Position numbers and translations under genes: made by a program. From positions 2,354,501 to 2,418,500 of the forward strand of contig NZ_CP113162.1 in assembly GCF_029030725.1 (NCBI RefSeq): 64,000 nt of DNA. Reading direction: 5' to 3'. The notes beneath the pieces are model-generated. The model had not been told where the DNA came from, searched no databases, and saw only the letters and a list, made by a program, of their open reading frames with translations. The stretch is from [Pseudomonas] carboxydohydrogena. GTDB taxonomy: Bacteria > Pseudomonadota > Alphaproteobacteria > Rhizobiales > Xanthobacteraceae. Shown in pieces: positions 1-7,857 of this stretch; position 1 is the first letter of the stretch, and each line of letters opens with the position of its first letter.

Positions 1-432
1 GGCGGCAAGGTCGGCAAGATGCATGGCCCGGAGGTCGGGCTCGCACCCGTAACGCTGACGCAGGATGGAATGTCAGACCCTGTTCTCAAGGGTTTTCCGC
101 AAACCATCGAGGCTTTCCACTGGCACGGCGCGGAGGTTGCCGAGCCGCCCGCGGGCACCACGGTTCTTGCATCGAGCGCTCTGTGCGCGGTGCAGGCGAT
201 GCGCTGGGGACAGCACGCCTACGACTTTCAGTATCACTGCGAGATCGAATCTTCGACGGTCGATGACTGGGGCCAGATTCCGGCTTACAGGGCCAGCCTC
301 ATCAAGGCGCTCGGAGAAGAGAAGGCCGCCAGTTTGGCCTCCGACGTATCGCCTCGCCTGCCCGGCTTTCATGCCTCGGCGCTTCGGCTCCACCGCAACC
401 TGATGGCGACGGTCGGCCCCGGCCGCCCGTGA
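1..432 (+). CDS. Class I glutamine amidotransferase-like protein, C-terminal part (5' end outside window)
   Basis: The reading frame is open from the first base and ends at a TGA at 430-432; the residues before the first Met (GGKVGK) join smoothly to it, so the gene starts upstream of the window. The visible part resembles the C-terminal half of a GMP-synthase-like class I amidotransferase. A phenylalanine-rich segment FHWHGAEV near residue 37 carries the His expected of the Cys-His-Glu triad. The nucleophile Cys would lie in the missing part. Such stand-alone domains hydrolyse glutamine or act on gamma-glutamyl compounds; the substrate cannot be told. It converges on the GGDEF/EAL gene with a 13-bp gap. 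Confidence 0.7.
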   Translation, partial: GGKVGKMHGPEVGLAPVTLTQDGMSDPVLKGFPQTIEAFHWHGAEVAEPPAGTTVLASSALCAVQAMRWGQHAYDFQYHCEIESSTVDDWGQIPAYRASLIKALGEEKAASLASDVSPRLPGFHASALRLHRNLMATVGPGRP

Positions 433-445
433 CGCGCGTCCTGCC

Positions 446-3160
446 TCAATTCGCTTCGGCCAGTTGACCGGACGCTACAAGCTGGGCGAGCTTTTCCTCG
501 GTCAATGCCGCACTGAAGAAATAGCCCTGCATCTGATCGCAGCCGAGCGCTTTCAGCACGCTCAACTGCTCCGCCGTCTCCACGCCTTCCGCGGTCGTCG
601 TCATGTCGCGCGCGGCGGCGATATCCACGACCGCCTTCACGATATGCGAAGCGCCATCGGGTTCGGTGATGTTCTTGATGAAGCAGCGGTCGATCTTGAT
701 CTTGTTGAACGGGAACAGTTGCAGATAGCGAAGCGACGAATAGCCCGTGCCGAAATCGTCGAGCGCGATGCGCACGCCGAGTCCGCGCAACTCATGGAGA
801 ATCGCCAGCGCCTCTTCATCGTCGCGTATCAGCACGGCTTCGGTGATCTCAAGCTCGAGCCGGTTCGCGGGCAATCCCGACGAGCCGAGCGCACTCGCGA
901 CGTTGAGCGCCAGCGTATGGCCCTTGAACTGCACCGGCGAGACGTTCACCGCGAGGCGGATATCGTCTGGCCACTGCGCCGCCGCATGGCACGCCGTCTT
1001 CAGCACCCATGAGCCGAGCTGATCGATCAGGCCGGTTTCCTCCGCGATCGGAATAAATTCAGCCGGTGACACCAGGCCATGGCGCGGGTGACGCCAGCGC
1101 ACCAGAGCCTCGCAACCGAGAATCTTCCCGGTCTTGACGTCGATGAACGGCTGATAGTGAACCTCGAACTGCTGATGGAAAAGCGCGTTGCGGATTTCGA
1201 TTTCCATATCGTGCCGCTTCTGCGCCCGGATTTTCATTTCCGGCTCGAAGAAACGATAGGTCCGCCGCCCGCTGCCCTTCGCGGCATAAAGCGCAAGATC
1301 GGCATTGCGGAGCAGGCCCTCAAGCTCGGAGCCATCGCACGGCGATATCGCAATGCCGATACTGGCATCCGCATTGAGATGGTGTCCGGCGCAATCGTAA
1401 GGCACACGGATCGCGGCATGAACGCGCTCGATCAGGGGAATAAGTTCGGATCGCTCCTGAACGCCGTTCCGGACGATGGCAAATTCGTCTCCGCCAAGAC
1501 GCGCGATAAGATCGCCCGGCTCGATGCAGCCGCTGAGGCGGCCGGCAATCGCCACAAGCAGTTCGTCGCCGACAAAATGACCCAGCGTGTCGTTGACCTG
1601 CTTGAATTCATCGATGTCGATGGACAGGACGGCAAGGTTTTCCGCCTTGCGCAGCATCGTGTCGAGATAGTCGCGGAACATCGTTCGGTTCGGCAGATCG
1701 GTCAGCGCGTCGTAACGCGCCATATGGGCAATGCGATCTTCCGCACGCTGCCGCTCCGTGATGTCTTCCAGAGTCGAAACCCAGCCGCCACCCGAAATCG
1801 ACTGAAGCGCGGTATGTATCACGCGGCCATCCGGGATATCGGTCGTGATCGCGCCGTTGATCGACACCATCTTGAATATCTCGACGCAATACGCATCGAC
1901 ATCGCCGCCGAACATTCCATGCTTCTTCCGAAGCGCCATGATCTCGCGCAGGCTATAGCCCGGCTTGATGGAATCATTCGGCAGACCGAACATTTCCGTA
2001 TACCGGCGATTGAAAATCACCAGCCGGTGATTGGCATCGAACAACAACAAGCCCTGCTTGAGATTATTGACCGCCGTATCGAGACGCTTCTTCTCCAGCA
2101 TCAGTCGTTGCTGGGATGCGTTGTGCTGGGAGATAAACCGCCGGACGATGAACAGGACGATCAACGCCACAGCGATGGACGCAGCGAGGGCGATCAGGAT
2201 CAGGACGCGAGTCTGCTCGTGCCAGTCAGCCAGCGCGGATTCCACCGTCCGGGTGGCGATAATGACGATCGGAAAATCGTCGAGCTTGCGGATCGAGCCG
2301 ATCTGCTGCTGGCCCGTCACCGGGCTCGTCATCATCAGCGAACCGTGATTGGCTTGCTTGAGGATGCCCTGGAACAGCGGGCCGTTGCTGAAGTTTCGGC
2401 CGATCATGGAATCGATGTGCGGATAGCGCGCGATCATCACGCCATTTTCATGGAACATGGAAATCGCCGCATCCGGGCCGAGCGACAGCGAGGCGAAGAA
2501 CGCCTCGAACCGCGCGGGCTCGACGCCGCGGCTGACGATACCGAGGAATTCACCGTTTGGGCCGACCAGCTTGCGCGCGAAGATCGTGGTCCATGTGCCG
2601 GTCACACGGCTATTGACGGGATTTACAACCAGCTTGAGCGAGTGCGGCCCGAACTTCAATTCCTTGAAGTGCTTTCGGTCGCCAACGCTGAGGTCGGGAA
2701 CAGGCCAGGTTTCGGAGGAGTTGATCAACTGGCCATCCGGGCCAAAGAAATTCACCGGGCCGACATACGGCATCGAACGAATCTTGGTAGCGAGCCTCTG
2801 GTGGAAATCCTCGCTGGAGATTTCCTGTAGAAATTCCTTGGGAGACTTGGTTTCGAGCAAGCGGGCCTGAGCAACGGCATCCTCTTGGATCACCTGCCAG
2901 TCCTGCAATTGCTGATCGAAATGGCGCGTCAGAAGCTGCAACGTATTTTCCAGATCGCGCTTGCTGTTCGCCAGCGTGCGATCGCGAAAATTATTGATGG
3001 TCAAAGCCGTGCCAAGCACGATCGATGCGACGAGCACGACTCCGCTGACGATCAGCCAGAAAATCGGACTACGCTGCTGTGGCTTGACGGCGCGCTCGAT
3101 CGCATCAGCAATCTCGGGCGCATCAAAGCTGCCATCATGATATGAACCGCGTTCTGCCAT
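446..3160 (-). CDS. Membrane-bound Cache-PAS-GGDEF-EAL cyclic-di-GMP turnover protein
   Basis: About 904 residues from the ATG at 3160, which follows an AGAGGG stretch; a GTG at 3208 in the same frame has no ribosome site. Order: cytoplasmic tail, membrane segment (about 33-54), periplasmic Cache-type sensor, second membrane segment (about 318-341), PAS domain, GGDEF (about 556-560) and EAL (about 683). The cyclase signature GGDEF is intact. The phosphodiesterase residues look intact too: EALVRW, NVSPVQF, LEITEAV, DDFGTGYSSL, KIKID and EGVET. The inhibitory I-site, normally RxxD five residues before GGDEF, reads EPGD, so product inhibition is probably absent. It should both make and degrade c-di-GMP in response to a periplasmic ligand. 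No operon partner. Confidence 0.93.
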   Translation of the reverse strand: MAERGSYHDGSFDAPEIADAIERAVKPQQRSPIFWLIVSGVVLVASIVLGTALTINNFRDRTLANSKRDLENTLQLLTRHFDQQLQDWQVIQEDAVAQARLLETKSPKEFLQEISSEDFHQRLATKIRSMPYVGPVNFFGPDGQLINSSETWPVPDLSVGDRKHFKELKFGPHSLKLVVNPVNSRVTGTWTTIFARKLVGPNGEFLGIVSRGVEPARFEAFFASLSLGPDAAISMFHENGVMIARYPHIDSMIGRNFSNGPLFQGILKQANHGSLMMTSPVTGQQQIGSIRKLDDFPIVIIATRTVESALADWHEQTRVLILIALAASIAVALIVLFIVRRFISQHNASQQRLMLEKKRLDTAVNNLKQGLLLFDANHRLVIFNRRYTEMFGLPNDSIKPGYSLREIMALRKKHGMFGGDVDAYCVEIFKMVSINGAITTDIPDGRVIHTALQSISGGGWVSTLEDITERQRAEDRIAHMARYDALTDLPNRTMFRDYLDTMLRKAENLAVLSIDIDEFKQVNDTLGHFVGDELLVAIAGRLSGCIEPGDLIARLGGDEFAIVRNGVQERSELIPLIERVHAAIRVPYDCAGHHLNADASIGIAISPCDGSELEGLLRNADLALYAAKGSGRRTYRFFEPEMKIRAQKRHDMEIEIRNALFHQQFEVHYQPFIDVKTGKILGCEALVRWRHPRHGLVSPAEFIPIAEETGLIDQLGSWVLKTACHAAAQWPDDIRLAVNVSPVQFKGHTLALNVASALGSSGLPANRLELEITEAVLIRDDEEALAILHELRGLGVRIALDDFGTGYSSLRYLQLFPFNKIKIDRCFIKNITEPDGASHIVKAVVDIAAARDMTTTAEGVETAEQLSVLKALGCDQMQGYFFSAALTEEKLAQLVASGQLAEAN

Positions 3161-3323
3161 CATCCCTCTTTCGGGGGTGAATGCATACCGGGGCGGAGTA
3201 GAGATCACGTTAGCAGGAGCGGTTAGCGAGCCGTTAAACCGCAGTCAAAAACAGACATTACGAAGACGGTTAAAATTTCCCGTCCAGCAGAAATTAAAAG
3301 TGGAATCCAGGCTTACAGGCTGG

Positions 3324-4070
3324 TTACAGCACTTCCGCGGCGTAACGGCAGCGGCGGGTATCGCAACGGCTGATGCGCAACTCCACCGGCTGGCCACCGA
3401 CATCGGTCGCGACGCGATGGACTTCCAGCAACGGCATCCCTGCCTTCAGGCCCAGCCTCTTTGCCTCCTCCGCAGTCGCGGCGACAGCCGCCAGCCGCTC
3501 GATGACGCGCACGATGCTGATGCCGAACTTCTCCTGATAGATGACGTACATTTCCTCATCCATCGGGCTGTGCGCCTCGACGGAGAGATCGGGCATCACA
3601 TCCACCGGGACGTAGATCCGCTCGAAAATCGCGGGCTTGCCGTTGAGGCTGCGCACGCGGGTAATCGCGTGAAGCATGGCCGAGGAATCGACGCCCAGAT
3701 CGCTGGCCTGATCGCGCGTCGCGCGCTGGATGCGTTGCGACAGCACCACGCTCGCGGGAATGATCCGGCTGCCGTCCGGCTCGACCATGCGGAAGAATTG
3801 ATACAGCGCCCGGTCACGGGAATGGCGCGCGACGAAAGTGCCGACACCCTGCCGCCGCACGATCATGCGGTCGGCTTCCAGCGCGTTCAGCGCCTTGCGG
3901 ACGGTGCCCTGGCTGACATTGTACTCGGCGGCGAGTTCATACTCGCTCGGAAGCATCTGTCCCGGCTTCCAGCTCCCTGCACCGATACGCTTGACGAGCA
4001 GCGTCTTCACCTGCGCGTACAGGGGAAGGTATTCGGTATGACCACCTGACACTGTCGTTTCGTTGCTCAC
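3324..4070 (-). CDS. GntR-family (HutC/UTRA type) transcriptional regulator, candidate regulator of the sulfonate cluster
   Basis: A 248-residue protein from the GTG at 4070, preceded by AAGGAT; the frame could also start at 4166, but that adds about 32 residues unlike the family. The N-terminal winged helix is clear (LPSEYELAAEYNVSQGTVRK, then an arginine-rich wing RRQGVGTFV). The C-terminal half is a UTRA effector domain, which in this subfamily binds small organic acids, sugars or amino acids. It is the last gene of the minus-strand array, 108 bp after the comC-like gene, so it is probably co-transcribed and controls the cluster. The palindromes at 7815-7828 and 15560-15573 are candidate operators. 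The effector is unknown; sulfolactate or a related sulfonate is a guess. Confidence 0.9.
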   Translation of the reverse strand: MSNETTVSGGHTEYLPLYAQVKTLLVKRIGAGSWKPGQMLPSEYELAAEYNVSQGTVRKALNALEADRMIVRRQGVGTFVARHSRDRALYQFFRMVEPDGSRIIPASVVLSQRIQRATRDQASDLGVDSSAMLHAITRVRSLNGKPAIFERIYVPVDVMPDLSVEAHSPMDEEMYVIYQEKFGISIVRVIERLAAVAATAEEAKRLGLKAGMPLLEVHRVATDVGGQPVELRISRCDTRRCRYAAEVL

Positions 4071-4178
4071 CAGATCCTTCGCCGCTGCAAACGATTCAAG
4101 ACGATAAGTAACAGAAGCCGCCTCCGGACCGAAGCCCTTCCCGCCCGCCAGAGCGGCTACGCACAACCAAAAAACCCA

Positions 4179-5186
4179 TCAAGCCTTGACGGATGCCGTC
4201 TCCTTCAAAACCGATTCGATTTCCGGCGAAACCGCAAGCCCGTCGCGGGCAGCCTTGGCCCGATTCGCAAGCCGCCGCGCGCCCGAGATGCGCGCGCCCT
4301 GCTGACGCTCGATGGCCGCGACCAGCGTCGCCATCCGCTCGCCAAAGCGCCCATGCCCGAATCCTGCCGGATCGATCGCGAGCAACAACTGCCCGGTCAG
4401 CGGCGGGCCGCCCTTGTCGTCGAGGAAAGAGGATGCCTCGAACGCCAGATGCGCGCCGGGGATACAGGCCGCCAGAACCTCGACCATGAAGGCCAGCGCC
4501 GCACCCTTGGCGTCGCCGAGCGGAATCATGGTGCCCTGTAGCGCCTTGGCAGGATCGGTGGTGTCCTGCCCATCCGCATCCAGCGCCCAGCCCGAGGGAA
4601 TGCTCTCGCCCTTTTGCTTGGCGGCGACGATCGGCCCGCGCGCAACCTTCGACAGAGCGAGGTCCACCACGGCCGGTTCGCGGCCCTCGATGGGTGCCGC
4701 GAAGGCGATCGGGTTGGTGCCGAACACCGGCTCGCGACCGCCCCAGGGCGCCATGGCGCTCGGCGTGTTCGCGAACAGGAGCGCGACCAGTCCCTTTTTC
4801 GCCAGCGCCTCGCACGGCAGGCCGGCGGCACCGCAATGATTGGAATTACCGATGGCCGCGACCGCGATGCCCTGCTTCTGCGCAAGCGCGGGCAGTTCAG
4901 CGAGGGCAAGATCGATGGCCGGATAGGCAAATCCCTTCGCCGCATCGATCGCCAGAACGCCCGGGCGCGGATTCGAGGATTTCGGTTTCGCCTTGCCGTC
5001 GATCTTGCCGCTTTTCACCATGGCGAGATATGTGGGCACGCGCGACAGGCCATGGCCCTTGAGGCCGTCGGCCTCCGCGGTCACCAGCGCACGCGCCACG
5101 GATGCCGCCGCCTCGTCGCTGCAACCATGGGCAACAAACGTGCCCGCGACGCGTTTGGAAAGATCGGCGAGGGACTGCGTGCTCAT
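4179..5186 (-). CDS. comC: Ldh2/MDH2-family NAD(P)-dependent 2-hydroxyacid dehydrogenase, ComC-like ((R)-sulfolactate dehydrogenase)
   Basis: 334 residues from the ATG at 5186, which overlaps the stop of the preceding gene as ATGA. This is the LDH2/MDH2 fold (malate, ureidoglycolate and (R)-sulfolactate dehydrogenases), unrelated to classical lactate dehydrogenase. The catalytic His lies in NSNHCGAAG, followed by FGTNPIAFAAP. Known ComC proteins interconvert (R)-3-sulfolactate and sulfopyruvate. Its place beside SlcC-like and SuyAB proteins makes that the best reading, with the pair acting as a two-enzyme racemase feeding the (R)-specific lyase. Malate-type substrates cannot be excluded from sequence, and a sulfomalate would also fit the neighbourhood. 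Family assignment is firm; substrate is inferred from context. Confidence 0.75.
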   Translation of the reverse strand: MSTQSLADLSKRVAGTFVAHGCSDEAAASVARALVTAEADGLKGHGLSRVPTYLAMVKSGKIDGKAKPKSSNPRPGVLAIDAAKGFAYPAIDLALAELPALAQKQGIAVAAIGNSNHCGAAGLPCEALAKKGLVALLFANTPSAMAPWGGREPVFGTNPIAFAAPIEGREPAVVDLALSKVARGPIVAAKQKGESIPSGWALDADGQDTTDPAKALQGTMIPLGDAKGAALAFMVEVLAACIPGAHLAFEASSFLDDKGGPPLTGQLLLAIDPAGFGHGRFGERMATLVAAIERQQGARISGARRLANRAKAARDGLAVSPEIESVLKETASVKA

Positions 5187-6103
5187 GCGCTCAATGCCTT
5201 CTTGACGTTCTCGACAGTGACCCATGACACCCGCGTGTTCGATTCCACGGTGACGCCAGCGATGTGCGGCGTCAGGATCAGATTCGGCACATCCGCGAAC
5301 GCATTGCTCGCTTTCAGCGGTTCTTCCACGAACACGTCGAGCGCGGCGCCGCCGAGCTTCTTTGCCTTCAGCGCCGCCGCCACCGCCGTTTCATCTACAA
5401 CGCCGCCACGGGCGGCATTGATGAGGATGGCGTCCGAACGCATCCGCGAGAGCGCGGACGTATCGATCATGTTGCGGGTCTTGTCGTTGAGCGGCACATG
5501 CAGGCTGACGACATCGGCCAGTGCCAGCAGGTTTTCAAGCGTCTGGCGCTGCACGCCAGCTTCGGCAAACGCCGCATCGTCCACCAGCGGATCGAATGCG
5601 ACGACCTTCATCCCCATCGCCGCCGCGAGTTTCGCGGTGAGGCGCGCGATGGAGCCGAACCCGACAAGCCCCATTACCTTGCCGGAGATTTCACGGCCGA
5701 TCAGCGTATTGCGCGGCCATTTGCCGGCGACGACGCTTCCCGTCGCCATGTACGCTCCACGCAACAGCATCATCGCGCTGGTGATGACATATTCGGCGAC
5801 CGAAAGATCGTTCGCGCCAGACGCCGGCAGCACGGCGATGTGGCGCTTCTTGCAGGCTTCCAGATCGATATTGTCGAGCCCGACGCCAAGCCGGCCGACA
5901 GCCTTTAGATTCGGCGCGGCATCCAGCAGCGCGCCACGCACCTGCGTGCGGTTGCGCACGATGATCGCGCGCGCATCCCTGAGGCGGGCATTCAGTTCGT
6001 TCGGATGATCGACGAGATTGGGATCGTAGACATAATCGAATCCACGCAACCCTTCGGTAATGGCCGCCTCGTCCATGAATTCGCAAATAACGATGTCAGA
6101 CAC
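5183..6103 (-). CDS. slcC: D-2-hydroxyacid dehydrogenase family protein, SlcC-like ((S)-sulfolactate dehydrogenase)
   Basis: 306 residues from the GTG at 6103, which has AAGGTGGAGG just upstream; an ATG at 6142 would add 13 unlikely residues. The N-terminus after the start (SDIVICEFMDEAA) resembles known SlcC proteins as I remember them. The Rossmann fold has GLVGFGSIAR. Catalytic Arg is in NAARGGVVDE, Glu in VEEP and His in TPHIAG, as in phosphoglycerate-dehydrogenase relatives. SlcC oxidises (S)-sulfolactate to sulfopyruvate with NAD. It sits 60 bp after suyB and overlaps comC by 4 bp, a coupling that supports a joint role in inverting stereochemistry. Automatic annotation would probably call it phosphoglycerate dehydrogenase, but it lacks the ACT domain of SerA. 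Confidence 0.75.
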   Translation of the reverse strand: MSDIVICEFMDEAAITEGLRGFDYVYDPNLVDHPNELNARLRDARAIIVRNRTQVRGALLDAAPNLKAVGRLGVGLDNIDLEACKKRHIAVLPASGANDLSVAEYVITSAMMLLRGAYMATGSVVAGKWPRNTLIGREISGKVMGLVGFGSIARLTAKLAAAMGMKVVAFDPLVDDAAFAEAGVQRQTLENLLALADVVSLHVPLNDKTRNMIDTSALSRMRSDAILINAARGGVVDETAVAAALKAKKLGGAALDVFVEEPLKASNAFADVPNLILTPHIAGVTVESNTRVSWVTVENVKKALSA

Positions 6104-6163
6104 GCGGCCTCCACCTTGAGAAGAAAATACGGGCGGCGTCATGACGCCGCCCGTTTGTGTCGT

Positions 6164-7435
6164 TTAGGCGCTGCGATACAGCTTGGTCAGCGAGAACTCG
6201 CGATGACCAAGCGACTCAGCCGCAGTCAAACGGCCGTTCGCGGTGCGCACGATCATATCGATCAACGCATCACCGGCCTGATCGAGCGTCATGTCGCGGC
6301 GCAGAACGCCGGTCACGTCGACGTCGATGTGCTCGCCCATGGTGCGCACGGTCTTCGGATTGCCGCTGATCTTGATCACGGGCACAACCGGATTGCCGAT
6401 GACATTGCCCTGACCGGTCGGGAAGGTATGGACGACATAACCCGCCGCAGCCATCAACGTCACGCATTCGGCAGCCGCCGAGGACGTGTCCATATAATAG
6501 AGGCCGGGGCCCTTTGCCGGCGCTTCAGCGGGTTGCAGCGCGTCAATGTACTTCGACTTGTGACCGATCTTCTCAAGATTGCCGAGCGCCTTTTCCTCGA
6601 TGCTCGACAGGCCGCCCGCGATATTGCCCTTGGTGGGCTGCGAGTCGGACAGATCGTCCGTCTTGTGCGCCTCGATCACGTCGTCCTGGTACGCCTTCCA
6701 CATCTTGTACCATTTTTCCGCAACTTCCGGCGTCGCCGCACGCTCCTTGCAGAGATGCTCGGCGCCGGTGATTTCCGACGTTTCACCGAACACGCCGTAG
6801 ATGCCCTGCGGGATCAGCTTGTCGTACATATTGCCGACGGTCGGGCATGACGACAGACCCGTGGTGGTGTCGGATTCACCGCACTTGGTCGAAACCCACA
6901 GATCCGAAATCGGACACAGTTCGCGCTCGAGTTCGGTTGCCCACTGAACAAAACGCTTGGCCTGATAGCTGGCGCGCGAGATGGTGTTGATGTCGCCATG
7001 GGTTTCGATGCCGAAACCGACGACCGGCTTGCCGGTCTTGGCGATGCCTTCGACGACGCGGCTGGTCCAGCCTTCCTCGATGCCGATGACGACGACCGCG
7101 GCGACGTTCGGATTTGATCCGATGCCGATCAGGGTGCGGAAATGGACCTCAAGATCCTCTCCGAACTGCAAACGGCCATACGCATGCGGAATGGCCATCG
7201 TTCCCTTGATGTTATTGGCAACGGCCTCGCAAGCTGCGTTCGACAGATCGTCGAGCGGCAGGATGAGAACGTGATTGCGGACGCCGACACGGCCGTTTTC
7301 ACGCCGCCAGCCCCAGAACTTCGCGTTCTTGAAATCCTTCGAAGCGCGCTTGCTAGGAAGATTCTTCGTCGTCAACTGATCCGTTGCGCTACCCGGAAAA
7401 GGCGACTGCATTTCAACGATATTACCGAGTGACAT
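6164..7435 (-). CDS. suyB: Sulfolactate sulfo-lyase large subunit (UxaA-family lyase), SuyB-like
   Basis: 423 residues from the ATG at 7435, with GAGGG 8 bp upstream overlapping the end of suyA. The protein belongs to the UxaA/altronate-dehydratase superfamily. It carries the stretch [20 protein letters not shown], followed by [31 protein letters not shown] and [13 protein letters not shown], the pattern typical of SuyB. With SuyA it releases sulfite from (R)-3-sulfolactate to give pyruvate; these are iron-dependent lyases. About 35 extra N-terminal residues precede the conserved core. Position next to a SuyA with the HNHKTKRW ending, and to two sulfolactate-dehydrogenase homologues, argues against a sugar-acid dehydratase. 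A larger alpha-hydroxy-beta-sulfonate could also be the substrate. Confidence 0.8.
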   Translation of the reverse strand: MSLGNIVEMQSPFPGSATDQLTTKNLPSKRASKDFKNAKFWGWRRENGRVGVRNHVLILPLDDLSNAACEAVANNIKGTMAIPHAYGRLQFGEDLEVHFRTLIGIGSNPNVAAVVVIGIEEGWTSRVVEGIAKTGKPVVGFGIETHGDINTISRASYQAKRFVQWATELERELCPISDLWVSTKCGESDTTTGLSSCPTVGNMYDKLIPQGIYGVFGETSEITGAEHLCKERAATPEVAEKWYKMWKAYQDDVIEAHKTDDLSDSQPTKGNIAGGLSSIEEKALGNLEKIGHKSKYIDALQPAEAPAKGPGLYYMDTSSAAAECVTLMAAAGYVVHTFPTGQGNVIGNPVVPVIKISGNPKTVRTMGEHIDVDVTGVLRRDMTLDQAGDALIDMIVRTANGRLTAAESLGHREFSLTKLYRSA

Positions 7436-7445
7436 GTTTTCGCCC

Positions 7446-7772
7446 TCACCAACGCTTGGTCTTGTGATTGTGGATATGAACGTGACGGCCCTGCGGCCCG
7501 TCGCCGACCATCCTGCCGACGTCCTGGCCGTACTTGATGACGGTGTCGCCCTTCTTGAGGTCGACCAGCGCCACCTTGTGACCGATCGGGATATCGTCCT
7601 TCACGTCGATGGTGAACGTCGTGTCGTTCTCGGTGATGACGCCGAATGCCTTGGTGCCGGCCTTCAGGTCCTCGACGACAACGACCGCGACATTGTCCTT
7701 CGGGCTGTGGGCCAGCACGTGGGGCATGTTCGGCTTGTCTTTGGCGGCTGACGCCGCTCCCGGAGCACTCAT
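7446..7772 (-). CDS. suyA: Sulfolactate sulfo-lyase small subunit (SAF domain), SuyA-like
   Basis: 108 residues from the ATG at 7772, with AGGGAG about 8 bp upstream; the in-frame ATG at 7814 lies inside the promoter/operator zone and is less likely. This is the small SAF-type subunit that in sugar-acid dehydratases forms the N-terminal UxaA domain. [18 protein letters not shown] and the ending [10 protein letters not shown] match the SuyA pattern. The first 20-odd residues (Ala/Lys/Pro-rich) are extra. It is the first gene of suyA-suyB-slcC-comC-gntR and is separated by 85 bp, containing a 14-bp near-palindrome, from the flavoprotein gene upstream. It works only as a complex with SuyB. Confidence 0.82.
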   Translation of the reverse strand: MSAPGAASAAKDKPNMPHVLAHSPKDNVAVVVVEDLKAGTKAFGVITENDTTFTIDVKDDIPIGHKVALVDLKKGDTVIKYGQDVGRMVGDGPQGRHVHIHNHKTKRW

Positions 7773-7814
7773 TCTTCTTTCTCCCTGCTCGTCTGAATGG
7801 GTTTCAGGTCCCAA

Positions 7815-7828
7815 GTCTTATATAAGAT
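7815..7828. promoter_or_regulatory. Near-palindromic operator-like site upstream of suyA
   Basis: GTCTTATATAAGAT contains the perfect 12-bp palindrome TCTTATATAAGA (7816-7827) in an AT-rich gap between the flavoprotein gene and suyA, 43 bp before the suyA start. A closely related site, GTCTAATATAAGAC, lies at 15560-15573 upstream of the transporter operon. Outer GT...AC with an AT-rich core is the usual shape of GntR-family operators. Binding by the cluster's own GntR protein is an inference. Confidence 0.5.
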
Positions 7829-7857
7829 AACAAACATATCGGTCAAGCAGAACCGCT

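Noticed and set aside
1079-2830. 583-residue open frame on the plus strand
   Set aside because: It is antisense to the GGDEF/EAL gene, whose domain motifs are intact; the plus-strand translation is Arg/His-rich and matches nothing.
5183-6103. SerA phosphoglycerate dehydrogenase
   Set aside because: No ACT domain, short length, and operon context with suyAB and comC.
6164-7772. Altronate or galactarate dehydratase (UxaA/GarD)
   Set aside because: The split small/large subunit form, the SuyA-type C-terminus and the sulfolactate-dehydrogenase neighbours fit SuyAB better; no hexuronate genes are nearby.
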